Assembly: GCF_004353825.1 (NCBI RefSeq)
Contig: NZ_SMNA01000002.1
Coordinates: 124,001-188,000, forward strand
DNA: 64,000 nucleotides
Direction: 5' to 3'
Source: Occultella glacieicola
GTDB taxonomy: Bacteria > Actinomycetota > Actinomycetes > Actinomycetales > Beutenbergiaceae
Shown here piece by piece: positions 27,261 to 35,196 of this stretch. How positions within the stretch are numbered: the first letter of the stretch is position 1; each line of letters begins with the position of its first letter. The notes beneath the pieces were generated by a model. It searched no databases. It saw nothing but the letters and a program-made list of their open reading frames with translations, and was not told the origin of the DNA. The position numbers were made by a program, and so were the translations under genes.

Positions 27261-28340
27261 ATGACCTCGTGGCCGGACACCCGGATCCTGGACCTGTTCG
27301 GGATCGAGTCGCCGATCGTGCTGGCGCCGATGGCGGGGCCTGTCCTGGCCGACCTGACCGTGGCGGTCGCCCGGGCCGGGGGCCTGGGGTCGCTGCCCTG
27401 CGCCCTGCTTCCCGGGGACCGGGTCCGCGCCGAGCTCACCGAGATCCGCTCCCGCACCGACGCCGCGATCAACCTCAACTTCTTCTGCCACAGCACGCCC
27501 GTGCCGGACCCGGTCGCCGACCTCGCCTGGCGGGCCCGGCTGGCCCCGTACTACATCGAGGCCGGTCTGGACCCGTCGTCCGCCCCGGGCGTCTCGAACC
27601 GCAACCCGTTCGACGGCGCAGCCTGCGAGATCGTCGAGGAGTTCGGACCGGAGGCGGTCAGCTTCCACTTCGGTCTCCCCGAGCCGACGCTCCTGGACCG
27701 GGTCCGGGCCACGGGCGCGAAGGTGCTCGGCTGCGCCACCACGGTGGCCGAGGCCCGGTGGCTCGTCGACCGTGGCGCGGACGTGATCATCGCGCAGGGC
27801 GCCGAGGCCGGAGGGCACCGGGGCATGTTCCTGTCCACGGACATCAGCACCCAGGTGGGCACGTTCGCGCTCGTGCCGCAGGTGGTCGACGCCGTCGACG
27901 TACCGGTGATCGCGGCCGGCGGCATCGGTGACCCGCGCACGATCGTGGCCGCCCTGGCTCTCGGCGCCGCCGCGGTGCAGATCGGCACGGCGTACCTGTA
28001 CACGCCGGAGGCGCGCATCGCCGTCGGGCACCGGGCCGCGTTGCTGGAGCAGAACGCGGACGACGCGACCGCACTCACGAACGTGTTCACCGGCCGCCCG
28101 GCCCGCGGCATCGTGAACCGTGCCATGCGTGAGCTCGGCCCCATGAGTGCGGCGACGCCCCCTTTCCCGCGGGCCGGTGGGGCACTCGCGCCGCTGCGCT
28201 CGGCCACCGAACCGTCCGGCTCCACGGACTTCATGTCGCTGTGGTCCGGGCAGGCGGGAGCGCTCAGTGCGCGGTACGCGGGCATGGGTGCCGAGGACCT
28301 CACCCGCACCCTGGCGCGTGAGGCCCTGGCGCGACTCTGA
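27261..28340 (+). CDS. Nitronate monooxygenase family protein
   Basis: FMN-dependent TIM-barrel protein of 359 residues related to 2-nitropropane dioxygenase. Landmarks are IESPIVLAPMAGPVLADLTV, AINLNFFCHSTPVPDP, GADVIIAQGAEAGGHRGMF (the conserved AQGxEAGGH), PVIAAGGIGDPRTIVAALAL and GAAAVQIGTAYLYTPEA. It oxidises alkyl nitronates or acts as an enoyl-ACP-reductase-like flavoprotein. TACGAT (27248-27253) ends 7 bases before ATG, suggesting a leaderless mRNA. It is divergent from the VOC operon. Confidence 0.88.
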   Translation: MTSWPDTRILDLFGIESPIVLAPMAGPVLADLTVAVARAGGLGSLPCALLPGDRVRAELTEIRSRTDAAINLNFFCHSTPVPDPVADLAWRARLAPYYIEAGLDPSSAPGVSNRNPFDGAACEIVEEFGPEAVSFHFGLPEPTLLDRVRATGAKVLGCATTVAEARWLVDRGADVIIAQGAEAGGHRGMFLSTDISTQVGTFALVPQVVDAVDVPVIAAGGIGDPRTIVAALALGAAAVQIGTAYLYTPEARIAVGHRAALLEQNADDATALTNVFTGRPARGIVNRAMRELGPMSAATPPFPRAGGALAPLRSATEPSGSTDFMSLWSGQAGALSARYAGMGAEDLTRTLAREALARL

Positions 28341-28380
28341 CGGGCATTGCCCCGACGCCCCGGCGGGAGGACGATGTGCC

Positions 28381-28971
28381 ATGTTCATCGACACGACGGC
28401 CGAGAGCGCGGCTACCGGGGCGCTCGCAGACTGGTACCAGTCCCAGCGGAGCAGTTGGGGCTTCCTGCCCAACTACGCCGGCTGCTTCACCACCCGGCCC
28501 GACGTCGCGGACGCCTGGACCAACCTCAACCTGACGATCCGGGGTGGCATGGACCGGCGCCGGTTCGAGCTCGCGACGATCGCAGCCGCGCGGGCGCGAC
28601 GCTCGACCTACTGCACGGCCGCGCACAGCCTGTTCCTGCGGGACGTGGTCGGCGACGGCGACACCATGGCCGAACTCGCCCTCGCCCCCGACGGGCACAC
28701 CCTCCCCGCACAGGACGCCGCCCTGTACGCGTTCAGCTCCCGCGTCGCCCGGGACCCCTCCACGATCGAGCAGGCCGACGTCGACGCCCTCCGCGACGTC
28801 GGACTCACGGACGCCGAGATCGCCGACGTCGTGCTCGCGGTCGCGGCCCGGCTGTTCTTCGCCACGGTCCTCGACGGCCTGGGCGCGCGGCTCGACCCGC
28901 AGACGGCGGCCACGTTCGAGCCGGACCTGCTCGCGGCGCTGGTGGTCGGACGGCCTGTCGGTGGGGACTGA
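28381..28971 (+). CDS. Carboxymuconolactone decarboxylase / peroxidase-related family protein
   Basis: All-helical AhpD-like protein of 196 residues. The family motif is visible as RARRSTYCTAAHSLFLRDVV (single Cys before the His, not the CxxC pair of AhpD), with LNLTIRGGMDRRRFELATIA before it. Such proteins may act as peroxidase partners or have lost catalysis. GGGAGGACGATGTGCC precedes ATG at 28381. It follows the nitronate monooxygenase by 40 bases and is likely in the same unit. Confidence 0.8.
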   Translation: MFIDTTAESAATGALADWYQSQRSSWGFLPNYAGCFTTRPDVADAWTNLNLTIRGGMDRRRFELATIAAARARRSTYCTAAHSLFLRDVVGDGDTMAELALAPDGHTLPAQDAALYAFSSRVARDPSTIEQADVDALRDVGLTDAEIADVVLAVAARLFFATVLDGLGARLDPQTAATFEPDLLAALVVGRPVGGD

Positions 28972-29065
28972 GCGCGTCCTGTCGCCGGGTGGCAGGAGCC
29001 GTCGTCACGACCGGCTCGTGCCTCGCCGGGCGTTCCTCCTCCCGGCATCGTGTCACCGCGACATT

Positions 29066-29103
29066 GAACAAGGCCAGAACGGCTGCGCCGTCTGGCCTTG
29101 TTC
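29066..29103. terminator. Bidirectional terminator between the CMD gene and tRNA-Pro
   Basis: Long stem GAACAAGGCCAG/CTGGCCTTGTTC extended by ACGGC/GCCGT with one bulged A and a TGC loop. It lies between the plus-strand gene and the minus-strand tRNA, 5 bases past the tRNA 3' end. Confidence 0.8.
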
Positions 29104-29107
29104 ATTG

Positions 29108-29181
29108 TCGGGGTGACAGGATTTGAACCTGCGACCCTTGCGTCCCAAACGCAATGCGCTACCAAGCTGCGCCACACCCCG
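29108..29181 (-). tRNA. tRNA-Pro (UGG)
   Basis: 74-base cloverleaf. Acceptor CGGGGTG/CACCCCG, D-arm GCGCAGCTTGGTAGCGC, anticodon stem TTGCG/CGCAA with loop TTTGGGA (anticodon TGG), T-arm GCAGGTTCAAATCCTGT. CCA is not encoded. Confidence 0.95.
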
Positions 29182-29248
29182 CTGGTGTCATGAGTCTAGC
29201 GATGACCGAGCACCCCGGATGACCCAGTATCCTTGTGGACGAGTCATT

Positions 29249-29319
29249 GCGGGTGTAGCTCAATGGTAGAGCCTCTGCCTTCCAAGCAGATGGTGCCGGT
29301 TCGATCCCGGTCACCCGCT
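29249..29319 (+). tRNA. tRNA-Gly (UCC)
   Basis: 71-base cloverleaf. Acceptor GCGGGTG/CACCCGC, anticodon stem TCTGC/GCAGA with loop CTTCCAA (anticodon TCC), T-arm GCCGGTTCGATCCCGGT. The encoded CCA follows at 29320-29322. Confidence 0.95.
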
Positions 29320-29328
29320 CCAGACCCC

Positions 29329-29360
29329 GAACGCCCGGGCCGGCCACGGCCCGGGCGTTC
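29329..29360 (+). terminator. Terminator after tRNA-Gly
   Basis: Perfect 13-base arms (GAACGCCCGGGCC and GGCCCGGGCGTTC) with a 6-base loop, 10 bases past the tRNA. Confidence 0.75.
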
Positions 29361-29432
29361 GTGCGTCCCCGCGCCCCGACCGGCCGCCGCCGACCCACCT
29401 TGGGCACGTGCCGCCGTCGGGCATCAACGAAC

Positions 29433-29467
29433 GACGGCCGCCCCCTCACGAGGAGGGAGCGGCCGTC
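29433..29467 (-). terminator. Terminator after rpmF
   Basis: GACGGCCGC/GCGGCCGTC arms with an inner CCCTC/GAGGG pair, 32 bases after the rpmF stop, closing the ribosomal protein operon. Confidence 0.65.
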
Positions 29468-29498
29468 GGAGTCTGTGCCCAAGGGGCGCGCTCGTGGA

Positions 29499-29669
29499 TC
29501 AGTCGTCGGTGTCGACCAGGCCACGCTCGGCCGCACGGGCCAGGCGCCGGGGCACCTTGACCTCGCGCCCGCCGGCGCGGACAGGTACGAGGTCCGCCGC
29601 CGTCATCTTCCACTGCGAGCGACGCGCACGCGTGTTGCTGCGCGACATCTTCCGCTTCGGAACTGCCAT
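29499..29669 (-). CDS. rpmF: 50S ribosomal protein L32, zinc-independent form
   Basis: Large-subunit protein of 56 residues: start [20 protein letters not shown], then MTAADLVPV and a C terminus ending in LVDTDD. It contains no cysteine, so it lacks the CxxC zinc ribbon found in zinc-binding L32. It is the third gene of the S14-L31-L32 set, all of the cysteine-free type, about 100 bases after the L31 gene. GGAAGGGGAGG upstream of ATG supports the start. Confidence 0.93.
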   Translation of the reverse strand: MAVPKRKMSRSNTRARRSQWKMTAADLVPVRAGGREVKVPRRLARAAERGLVDTDD

Positions 29670-29773
29670 GGCTCTACCTCCCCTTCCGTCCTCGATGGAG
29701 CATCGTCGTGAACTGCCTCACGCCGATGCGTGATGCGACCGTCGGTGACCCGGTACGGGTCCCGCCGGAGAAA

Positions 29774-30031
29774 TCAGGCGTTCTCGCCGGACTTGGCGTA
29801 GCGGCGACGGAACTTCTCGACGCGGCCGGCGGTGTCCATGATCTTCTGCTTGCCCGTGTAGAACGGGTGCGAGGCGGCGGAGATGTCGACGTCGACCACC
29901 GGGTACGTGTTGCCGTCCTCCCACTCGACCGTGGCGTCCGACGTCAGGGTCGACTTCGTCAGGATCGAGAAGTTCGCCGAGATGTCCCGGAACACGATCG
30001 GGTGGTAATCCGGGTGGATGTCGTTCTTCAT
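29774..30031 (-). CDS. rpmE2: 50S ribosomal protein L31 type B
   Basis: Large-subunit protein of 85 residues with the type B start [20 protein letters not shown] and the C-terminal [25 protein letters not shown]. It lacks the CxxC pairs of type A L31, so it is the zinc-free form that replaces the zinc-binding one when zinc is scarce. It follows rpsN in a probable Zur-regulated operon. Confidence 0.95.
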   Translation of the reverse strand: MKNDIHPDYHPIVFRDISANFSILTKSTLTSDATVEWEDGNTYPVVDVDISAASHPFYTGKQKIMDTAGRVEKFRRRYAKSGENA

Positions 30032-30084
30032 GTCTTTTCCTACCTAGTTCCTTGCCTGGTGCGGCTGCGTGGGGATTGTGCGGG

Positions 30085-30390
30085 TTACCAGCTGGACTTC
30101 GTCACGCCCGGCAGCTCGCCGCGCAGTGCCATGTCACGGAGCTTGACCCGCGAGAGTCCGAACTTGCGGAGGTAGCCGCGGGGGCGTCCGTCCGCTGCGT
30201 CCCGGTTGCGCACACGCGTGGGGCTCGCGTTCCGGGGCAGGGCGTGCAGAGCGGCCAGGGCCGCGTCGCGCTCGGCCTCGGGGACGTTCGGGTTGACCGA
30301 CGTCTTCTTCAGCTCGGCGCGGCGCTCGGCGTACCGTGCCACGATCACGCGACGCTGTGCGTCGCGGGCGATCTTGGACTTCTTCGCCAT
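30085..30390 (-). CDS. rpsN: 30S ribosomal protein S14, zinc-independent form
   Basis: Small-subunit protein of 101 residues: [20 protein letters not shown] at the start and [34 protein letters not shown] at the end. The 101-residue length and lack of any cysteine identify the long, zinc-free form (S14 with zinc is 61 residues and has four Cys). First large gene of the operon. It may be preceded by a 42-codon ORF and a Zur-like box. Confidence 0.95.
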   Translation of the reverse strand: MAKKSKIARDAQRRVIVARYAERRAELKKTSVNPNVPEAERDAALAALHALPRNASPTRVRNRDAADGRPRGYLRKFGLSRVKLRDMALRGELPGVTKSSW

Positions 30391-30483
30391 GCGTGTCCTC
30401 TGCTCCTTGCGATTACGGTGTGCGCTCTTGTGGCACCTTGCTCCTGCTCCCCCACACGTCCGACCTCCGGGTCGTCCCGGCGC

Positions 30484-30612
30484 TCATGTCGGTGAGGGCG
30501 AGGTCGCGATCCGGCTGACGGACGCTTCCCCACTGACCTGGATGTCAACGTCTGCGCCGGATTCCCGGTCGCGGGCGTGCCACCCGTGGGCGCAGGGGAC
30601 CTTCGAGGTCAC
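30484..30612 (-). CDS. Putative 42-residue protein upstream of rpsN
   Basis: An open frame from GTG (30612) to TGA (30484) codes for 42 residues: an N-terminal TSKVPCAHGWHARDRESG with one Cys and two His close together, then a Ser/Thr-rich end. I recognise no family. A possible -10 box TATCAT (30628-30633, minus) lies 15 bases before the GTG and overlaps the Zur-like box; GAGGTG could serve as ribosome site. The CxHxxH spacing could bind zinc, but this is a guess. It may be a leader ORF or not translated at all. Confidence 0.3.
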   Translation of the reverse strand: MTSKVPCAHGWHARDRESGADVDIQVSGEASVSRIATSPSPT

Positions 30613-30621
30613 GATGCACCT

Positions 30622-30636
30622 CGAAGATGATACCCA
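30622..30636. promoter_or_regulatory. Zur-like operator upstream of the zinc-free ribosomal operon
   Basis: CGAAGATGATACCCA matches the actinobacterial Zur consensus (TGAAAATGATTTTCA) at 10 of 15 bases, including the ATGAT centre. It overlaps a candidate -10 box (TATCAT on the minus strand). Zinc-free ribosomal protein genes are regular Zur targets. Confidence 0.4.
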
Positions 30637-30733
30637 AGATTCCGCCCGCGGGACACCTCGCGCCCCGCCGTCGACCGCCGAGATGCGCAGGGTGTGACGG
30701 ATCCCTCACCGTATCGGCGGCGACCGACCCAAG

Positions 30734-30762
30734 TTGTTCTAGTTCAGCTAGAACAATAGAAT
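30734..30762 (+). promoter_or_regulatory. Promoter and operator of the GntR regulator
   Basis: TTGTTC (-35, 30734-30739) and TAGAAT (-10, 30757-30762) are 17 bases apart. The perfect inverted repeat TTGTTCTAG-TTCAG-CTAGAACAA (30734-30756) covers the -35 box and the spacer, so bound regulator would block RNA polymerase. ATG follows 6 bases after the -10 box. Confidence 0.85.
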
Positions 30763-30768
30763 GAACTC

Positions 30769-31125
30769 ATGCTCATCACCGTCGACCCCACCAGTGCGGT
30801 GCCACTGTTCGACCAGATCGCCACGGCTGTCCGGATCGCGGTGGTGCGCGGTGAGGTGGCCGCCGGCGAGCGGCTCCCGAGCGCCCGCGAGCTGGCCGAC
30901 TCGCTCGACCTGAACGTGCACACGGTCCTGCATGCCTACCGCACCCTGCGCGAGGAGGGTCTGCTCGAGGTCCGCCGCGGCCGGGGCGCGACCATCGCTA
31001 CCGGCGCCGGGCGCGACTACCAGGACCTGCGCGCCGCCCTGGACACGCTGCTCGCCGAGGGCGACCGGCTCGGACTGACCCGTCAGGCCCTCACGGGCCT
31101 GCTCACCCACGAGGAGACCCGATGA
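30769..31125 (+). CDS. GntR-family (YtrA type) transcriptional regulator
   Basis: Short regulator of 118 residues. The GntR winged helix (about 10-75; VPLFDQIATAVRIAVVRGEV, RLPSARELADSLDLNVHTVL) is followed by only about 40 helical residues, the YtrA subfamily layout. ATG at 30769 lies 6 bases after the -10 box, so the mRNA is probably leaderless. The stop overlaps the ATG of the membrane protein gene (ATGA), so the regulator probably controls its own two-gene operon through the inverted repeat in its promoter. Confidence 0.9.
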   Translation: MLITVDPTSAVPLFDQIATAVRIAVVRGEVAAGERLPSARELADSLDLNVHTVLHAYRTLREEGLLEVRRGRGATIATGAGRDYQDLRAALDTLLAEGDRLGLTRQALTGLLTHEETR

Positions 31126-32162
31126 CGTCGAATGGCTCAGAAGCACGGATGCCCCTGCCGCACCGCGGCCGGGCGCTCGCGCTCGGCGTGGTGCTGCCCG
31201 CCGCGCTCCTGGGCGGCGGCTATGCCCTCGTCCTGGCCTGGCGCGACCGGCTCCCCGACCCGGTGGCCGTGCACTGGGGCGCCTCCGGCGTGGACCGGAC
31301 CGGTTCGTTCGCCGAGCTGATCACGCCGATGCTGGTGCTCGGCCTCGTGACGCTCGCCGTGACCGGAACCCTGTCGATGACCGTCGGACGGAGCGCTCTG
31401 ACCCGGCGGATGATCGTCGGGCTCTCGGCGGGGATGGCGGCGATGTACGCAGGGTTGTTCGTGGGCATGACCTGGGTGCAACTGGACGTCCCGACCGCCG
31501 AGCAGGCGAGCAACCCGGGTGGCGCGATCGCACTCGGCCTGGGTGCGGGAGTGGCCATCGGTGCGCTGGCCGCCGTCCTCGCCGGATCCGATCCGCCGCA
31601 GCCCGCCGAGGACGAGGTTCCCGCGGACGCTGCCCGGCTCGCCCTCGGGCCGAACGAGAGCGCCGTCTGGATCCGCTCGACGACGGCTTCCCGCCCGTGG
31701 CTGCTGTGGGTCGTGCTGATCCCGCTGTTCGCACTGACCGCCGTACTGACCGTGCCCACCGGTCAGTGGTGGCTGACCCTGATCCCGGCCGTGACGGCGG
31801 TCCTGGTCGCCTCGATGACCTCGTGGTCGGTGCGGGTCGACGCCGGCGGCCTCAGCGCGCGCAACGTGTTCGGATGGCCCCGGCTGGAGGTCCCGGCCGG
31901 CGAGGTGGAGCGAGCCGATGTGATCACCGTGAGCCCGTTCGGCGAGTTCGGCGGCTGGGGACTGCGCACCGACGGCCGTGGCCGCACCGGCCTCGTGGTC
32001 CGCAAGGGCCCGGCCATCAGCGTGCAGCGCACCGGGGGCCGAGTACTCGTGGTGACGGTCCCGGGCGCCGAGCGTGGCGCCGCCCTGTTGAACACGGTGG
32101 CGGCCCGGGCACGAACGCCGATGCCCGACGGCGGTCCCTCCTCGGGTCGGTCGCGCACCTGA
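31122..32162 (+). CDS. DUF1648 membrane protein
   Basis: Integral membrane protein of 346 residues. The first helix is followed by the DUF1648 motif LPDPVAVHWGASGVDRTGSF; six or so hydrophobic helices are predicted, ending in a soluble PH-like C-terminal part (LEVPAGEVERADVITVSPFG). Proteins of this kind next to YtrA-type regulators are linked to cell-envelope stress or are of unknown function. Translationally coupled to the GntR gene by a 4-base overlap. Confidence 0.82.
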   Translation: MTSNGSEARMPLPHRGRALALGVVLPAALLGGGYALVLAWRDRLPDPVAVHWGASGVDRTGSFAELITPMLVLGLVTLAVTGTLSMTVGRSALTRRMIVGLSAGMAAMYAGLFVGMTWVQLDVPTAEQASNPGGAIALGLGAGVAIGALAAVLAGSDPPQPAEDEVPADAARLALGPNESAVWIRSTTASRPWLLWVVLIPLFALTAVLTVPTGQWWLTLIPAVTAVLVASMTSWSVRVDAGGLSARNVFGWPRLEVPAGEVERADVITVSPFGEFGGWGLRTDGRGRTGLVVRKGPAISVQRTGGRVLVVTVPGAERGAALLNTVAARARTPMPDGGPSSGRSRT

Positions 32163-32174
32163 TCGCGGGGCGGG

Positions 32175-33386
32175 TCAGCGACTGCCCTCGCTGACTCCGG
32201 CTGCCCAGTCGAGATGGTGGTCGGAGGCCTGGTCGGCGCTGTTGCGGGCCATGGCGGACGCGAGGATCCGGGGCAGGACCGCATCCCGGACGAGCCGGCC
32301 GACGGCCCCGGGCGCCTTGTTGTTGTTGATGCGGGCGGCCGCGCGGATGATCGCCTCGACGCGCGGCCGGCGGAGGGTCTCGAACTGGGCGTAGGCCTGC
32401 TCGACGGAGTCGCGGTCACGTAGCGACATGGCGAGTACCACCGCGTCCTCGACGGCGAGCGAGGCGCCCTGACCTGATGTCGGCGACGGCGCGTGGGCGG
32501 CGTCGCCGATCACGATGACCCGGCCAGAGGACCAGGGTCGCAGCCGCGGAATCGTCTGGATCGCCGTCATCGGCGCGAAGTCGGGGGTGGCGGCGATGAT
32601 CTCGAGGGCCGGCCCGGCGTCGTCCGCGTACAACTCGGCGAACCGTGCGCGCCACTGCGCGTCGCCGACCGCGGCCAGCTCACCGCGCGCCGGTTCGCGA
32701 CGGTGGGGCAGGTTCACGAACCACCACGCCTGCTCGCCCGGCGCCACGGCGAAGCCGAAGAAGGCGCGCTTGCCGAAGATCATCTCGTAGTCGCCGGGCG
32801 GCGAGTCCAGCGTCAGGCCCGGTGCGTAGCCACCCGTCGTCACCAGACCGGAGTACGCGGGTTCGGGCGACCCCGGGAGCGCGAGCCGGCGCACCGTGGA
32901 GTGGATGCCGTCCGCGCCCACGAGGAGGTCCGCCTCCGCGACGCTGCCGTCGTCGAACTCGGCGCGCACCCGCGCCGGCCCGGCGTCCAACCCGACCAGG
33001 CGACGCCCGTAGCGGATCTCGATCCCCCGCGTCTCGACCTCGGCCCGGAGCGCCCGGACCAGGTCGGCGCGTCGGACGGTCTGGCTGACCGTGCCGTCGG
33101 CGAGCACGCCACCGGTGCTGGTGGTGCCGAGGCGCTTTCCGGTGTGGCTGCGCAGGGTCATCGCCGCCGTCGGGAAGCCCGCCTCGAGCACTCGTCCGTC
33201 GGCTTCGATCGCGCGCAGGGCGTCGATGCCGTTGGTCGCGAGGGTCAGGAACGAGCCGTGGTCGCGGTCGGTCCGGTCGTGGGCCTCGACCACCCTCACC
33301 TCGATCCCGGCCCGGGTCAGGGCGATGGCGGCCGCGGCGCCGGCGACGCCACCGCCGATCACGAGTGCTGTGCGTGCTGCGGTCAT
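32175..33386 (-). CDS. FAD-dependent monooxygenase
   Basis: Aromatic hydroxylase-type flavoprotein of 403 residues. It has the dinucleotide fold GGGVAGAAAAIALTRAG at the N terminus, the DG motif ADLLVGADGIHSTVRRLALP and the FAD ribityl motif RVIVIGDAAHAPSPTSGQGA. The substrate is unknown. ATG at 33386 has AGGAGA upstream and overlaps the PadR stop (ATGA). Being downstream of a PadR repressor gene, it is probably induced by its substrate or a phenolic or antibiotic compound. Confidence 0.88.
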   Translation of the reverse strand: MTAARTALVIGGGVAGAAAAIALTRAGIEVRVVEAHDRTDRDHGSFLTLATNGIDALRAIEADGRVLEAGFPTAAMTLRSHTGKRLGTTSTGGVLADGTVSQTVRRADLVRALRAEVETRGIEIRYGRRLVGLDAGPARVRAEFDDGSVAEADLLVGADGIHSTVRRLALPGSPEPAYSGLVTTGGYAPGLTLDSPPGDYEMIFGKRAFFGFAVAPGEQAWWFVNLPHRREPARGELAAVGDAQWRARFAELYADDAGPALEIIAATPDFAPMTAIQTIPRLRPWSSGRVIVIGDAAHAPSPTSGQGASLAVEDAVVLAMSLRDRDSVEQAYAQFETLRRPRVEAIIRAAARINNNKAPGAVGRLVRDAVLPRILASAMARNSADQASDHHLDWAAGVSEGSR

Positions 33387-34024
33387 GACGGTTCTCCTGT
33401 GGTGTCCGGGTTCTCGGGGGCGCCGGGACCCGGCGCCTTCCGGTGGTAGGCACGCCATGGCTCGACCCAGCCGGCATCCGGGCTGTCGATGCGGTCGAGC
33501 AAGGTTCGGATGAATCCGGACTCGGCGTCGAGCAGTCGCTCGCGGTACTCGTCCTCGACGAGGAAGACCGGGTGAACCCCGCCGGCGAGGACCGCCTCGC
33601 GTTGCTCGGCGAGCGACGCACCCTCCCGCGCCAGGCGCTCCAGGCGGGCTTCCAAGAGGGCCCGCGCATCGTCCGGGGGCAGCACGATGATGAGCGAGAG
33701 CGCGGCGGCGAAGGCCGGATACTCGTGCTGCGGCTCGGCGATGAGCCGGCTCAGCCATCGGCGCGACTCGGCCCGGCCCTCGTCGGTCACCTGGTACGTG
33801 GTCCGCTCGGGCAGCCTGCCGGCCCGGTCGACCCCCGAGGCCGTGATCAGATCGGTCGCCTCGAGCTGGCGGACCACGCTGTAGAGCGCGCCGTAGCTGA
33901 GCCTGAAGGTTCGCGCGGCGTCCCGGTCGATCAGTTGGCGGTGGAGCTCGTAGGCGTGCATCGGCCGCTCCTCCAGATACGCGAGCACGGCGAGGCCGAG
34001 GAGGTTCGTCATTCGTCGAGGCAT
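33383..34024 (-). CDS. PadR-family transcriptional regulator
   Basis: Repressor of 213 residues: winged helix in the first 85 residues (LLGLAVLAYLEERPMHAYEL, LSYGALYSVVRQLEATDLIT, TTYQVTDEGRAE) and a long C-terminal helical dimerisation part. A TAGACT -10 box ends 6 bases before ATG, giving a likely leaderless mRNA. It is translationally coupled to the FAD monooxygenase gene and is likely autoregulated through the inverted repeat in its promoter. Confidence 0.9.
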   Translation of the reverse strand: MPRRMTNLLGLAVLAYLEERPMHAYELHRQLIDRDAARTFRLSYGALYSVVRQLEATDLITASGVDRAGRLPERTTYQVTDEGRAESRRWLSRLIAEPQHEYPAFAAALSLIIVLPPDDARALLEARLERLAREGASLAEQREAVLAGGVHPVFLVEDEYRERLLDAESGFIRTLLDRIDSPDAGWVEPWRAYHRKAPGPGAPENPDTTGEPS

Positions 34025-34030
34025 GCGGAC

Positions 34031-34059
34031 AGTCTAGTTTTCCAAAACTAGTTCTACAA
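34031..34059 (-). promoter_or_regulatory. Promoter and operator of the padR-monooxygenase operon
   Basis: On the minus strand TTGTAG (-35) and TAGACT (-10) are 17 bases apart. The inverted repeat CTAGTTTT-GG-AAAACTAG (34034-34051) fills the spacer and overlaps the -10 box. Confidence 0.8.
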
Positions 34060-34259
34060 GATGTGGTGAGGTGTTCCTCCTCACCTGACCGGCCGCCGTC
34101 GGGCACCGCCCACTTCCCGCCCACGCCAAGGGATGCGCCCGGCCGCTCGGTGATGCAAGGATGACGACGTACCAAAAGTCGTCCGTTCAACCAATCGGTC
34201 CGCCCCGACCCCCGGTCGAGCGGTGACCGCCCGCACCGACCACGCCACCCGGAGGAACC

Positions 34260-35195
34260 ATGGCCCGCATCTACGACAACGCGACCGCACTCATCGGCAA
34301 CACTCCCCTGGTGAAGCTGAACCGCCTCACCGAGGGCGTCGGCGCGACCGTCCTCGCCAAGCTCGAGTTCTACAACCCGGCGAACAGCGTCAAGGACCGC
34401 ATCGGGGTGGCCATCGTGGACGCTGCCGAGGCCTCCGGCGAACTCCAGCCCGGCGGCACGATCGTGGAGGCGACCAGCGGCAACACCGGTATCGCGTTGG
34501 CGTTCGTCGGCGCTGCCCGCGGCTACAAGGTGGTCCTGACCATGCCCGAGACGATGTCCAACGAGCGCAAGATGCTGCTCAAGGCCTACGGCGCCGAGCT
34601 GATCCTGACCCCGGGCTCCGAGGGCATGAAGGGTGCCGTCAGCCGCGCCGAGGCGATCGCCGCCGAGCGGCCCGGCTCGATCCTGGCCCGCCAGTTCGCG
34701 AACGAGGCGAACCCGGAGATCCACCGCCGGACCACGGCCGAGGAGATCTGGAACGACACCGACGGCGCCGTGGACATCGTGGTCGCCGGCATCGGCACCG
34801 GCGGCACCATCACCGGCGTCGGGCAGGTCCTCAAGGAACGCAAGCCCGAGGTGCAGATCATCGCGGTCGAGCCCGCCGAGTCCCCGATCCTCAACGGCGG
34901 CCAGCCCGGCCCGCACAAGATCCAGGGCCTCGGCGCGAACTTCGTGCCGGAGATCCTGGACACCTCGATCTACGACGAGGTCATCGACGTCAACGCCGAG
35001 ACCGCCGTGAAGGTGGCCCGCCGGGCCGCCACCGAGGAGGGCCTGCTCGTGGGCATCTCCTCGGGCGCCGCGATCGACGCCGCCCTGCAGGTCGCCGCCC
35101 GGCCCGAGAACGCCGGCAAGACGATCGTGGTCGTGATCCCGTCCTTCGGCGAGCGCTACCTGTCCACGATCCTGTTCGCGGACCTCGCCGAGTAA
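34260..35195 (+). CDS. cysK: Cysteine synthase A (O-acetylserine sulfhydrylase)
   Basis: PLP enzyme of 311 residues that makes cysteine from O-acetylserine and sulfide. The PLP lysine is K45 ([11 protein letters not shown]); [11 protein letters not shown] and [10 protein letters not shown] are the phosphate-side loops. The length and lack of CBS domains separate it from Cbs at 5.2 kb. ATG at 34260 has GGAGGAACC upstream. cysE follows 1 base after the stop, giving the standard cysteine operon. No cysteine-rich leader ORF is visible in the 235 bases upstream. Confidence 0.95.
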   Translation: MARIYDNATALIGNTPLVKLNRLTEGVGATVLAKLEFYNPANSVKDRIGVAIVDAAEASGELQPGGTIVEATSGNTGIALAFVGAARGYKVVLTMPETMSNERKMLLKAYGAELILTPGSEGMKGAVSRAEAIAAERPGSILARQFANEANPEIHRRTTAEEIWNDTDGAVDIVVAGIGTGGTITGVGQVLKERKPEVQIIAVEPAESPILNGGQPGPHKIQGLGANFVPEILDTSIYDEVIDVNAETAVKVARRAATEEGLLVGISSGAAIDAALQVAARPENAGKTIVVVIPSFGERYLSTILFADLAE

Positions 35196-35196
35196 C

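Noticed and set aside
34160-34225. 21-codon ORF upstream of cysK
   Set aside because: It has no Cys codons, no clear ribosome site and no residue bias that would fit an attenuator.
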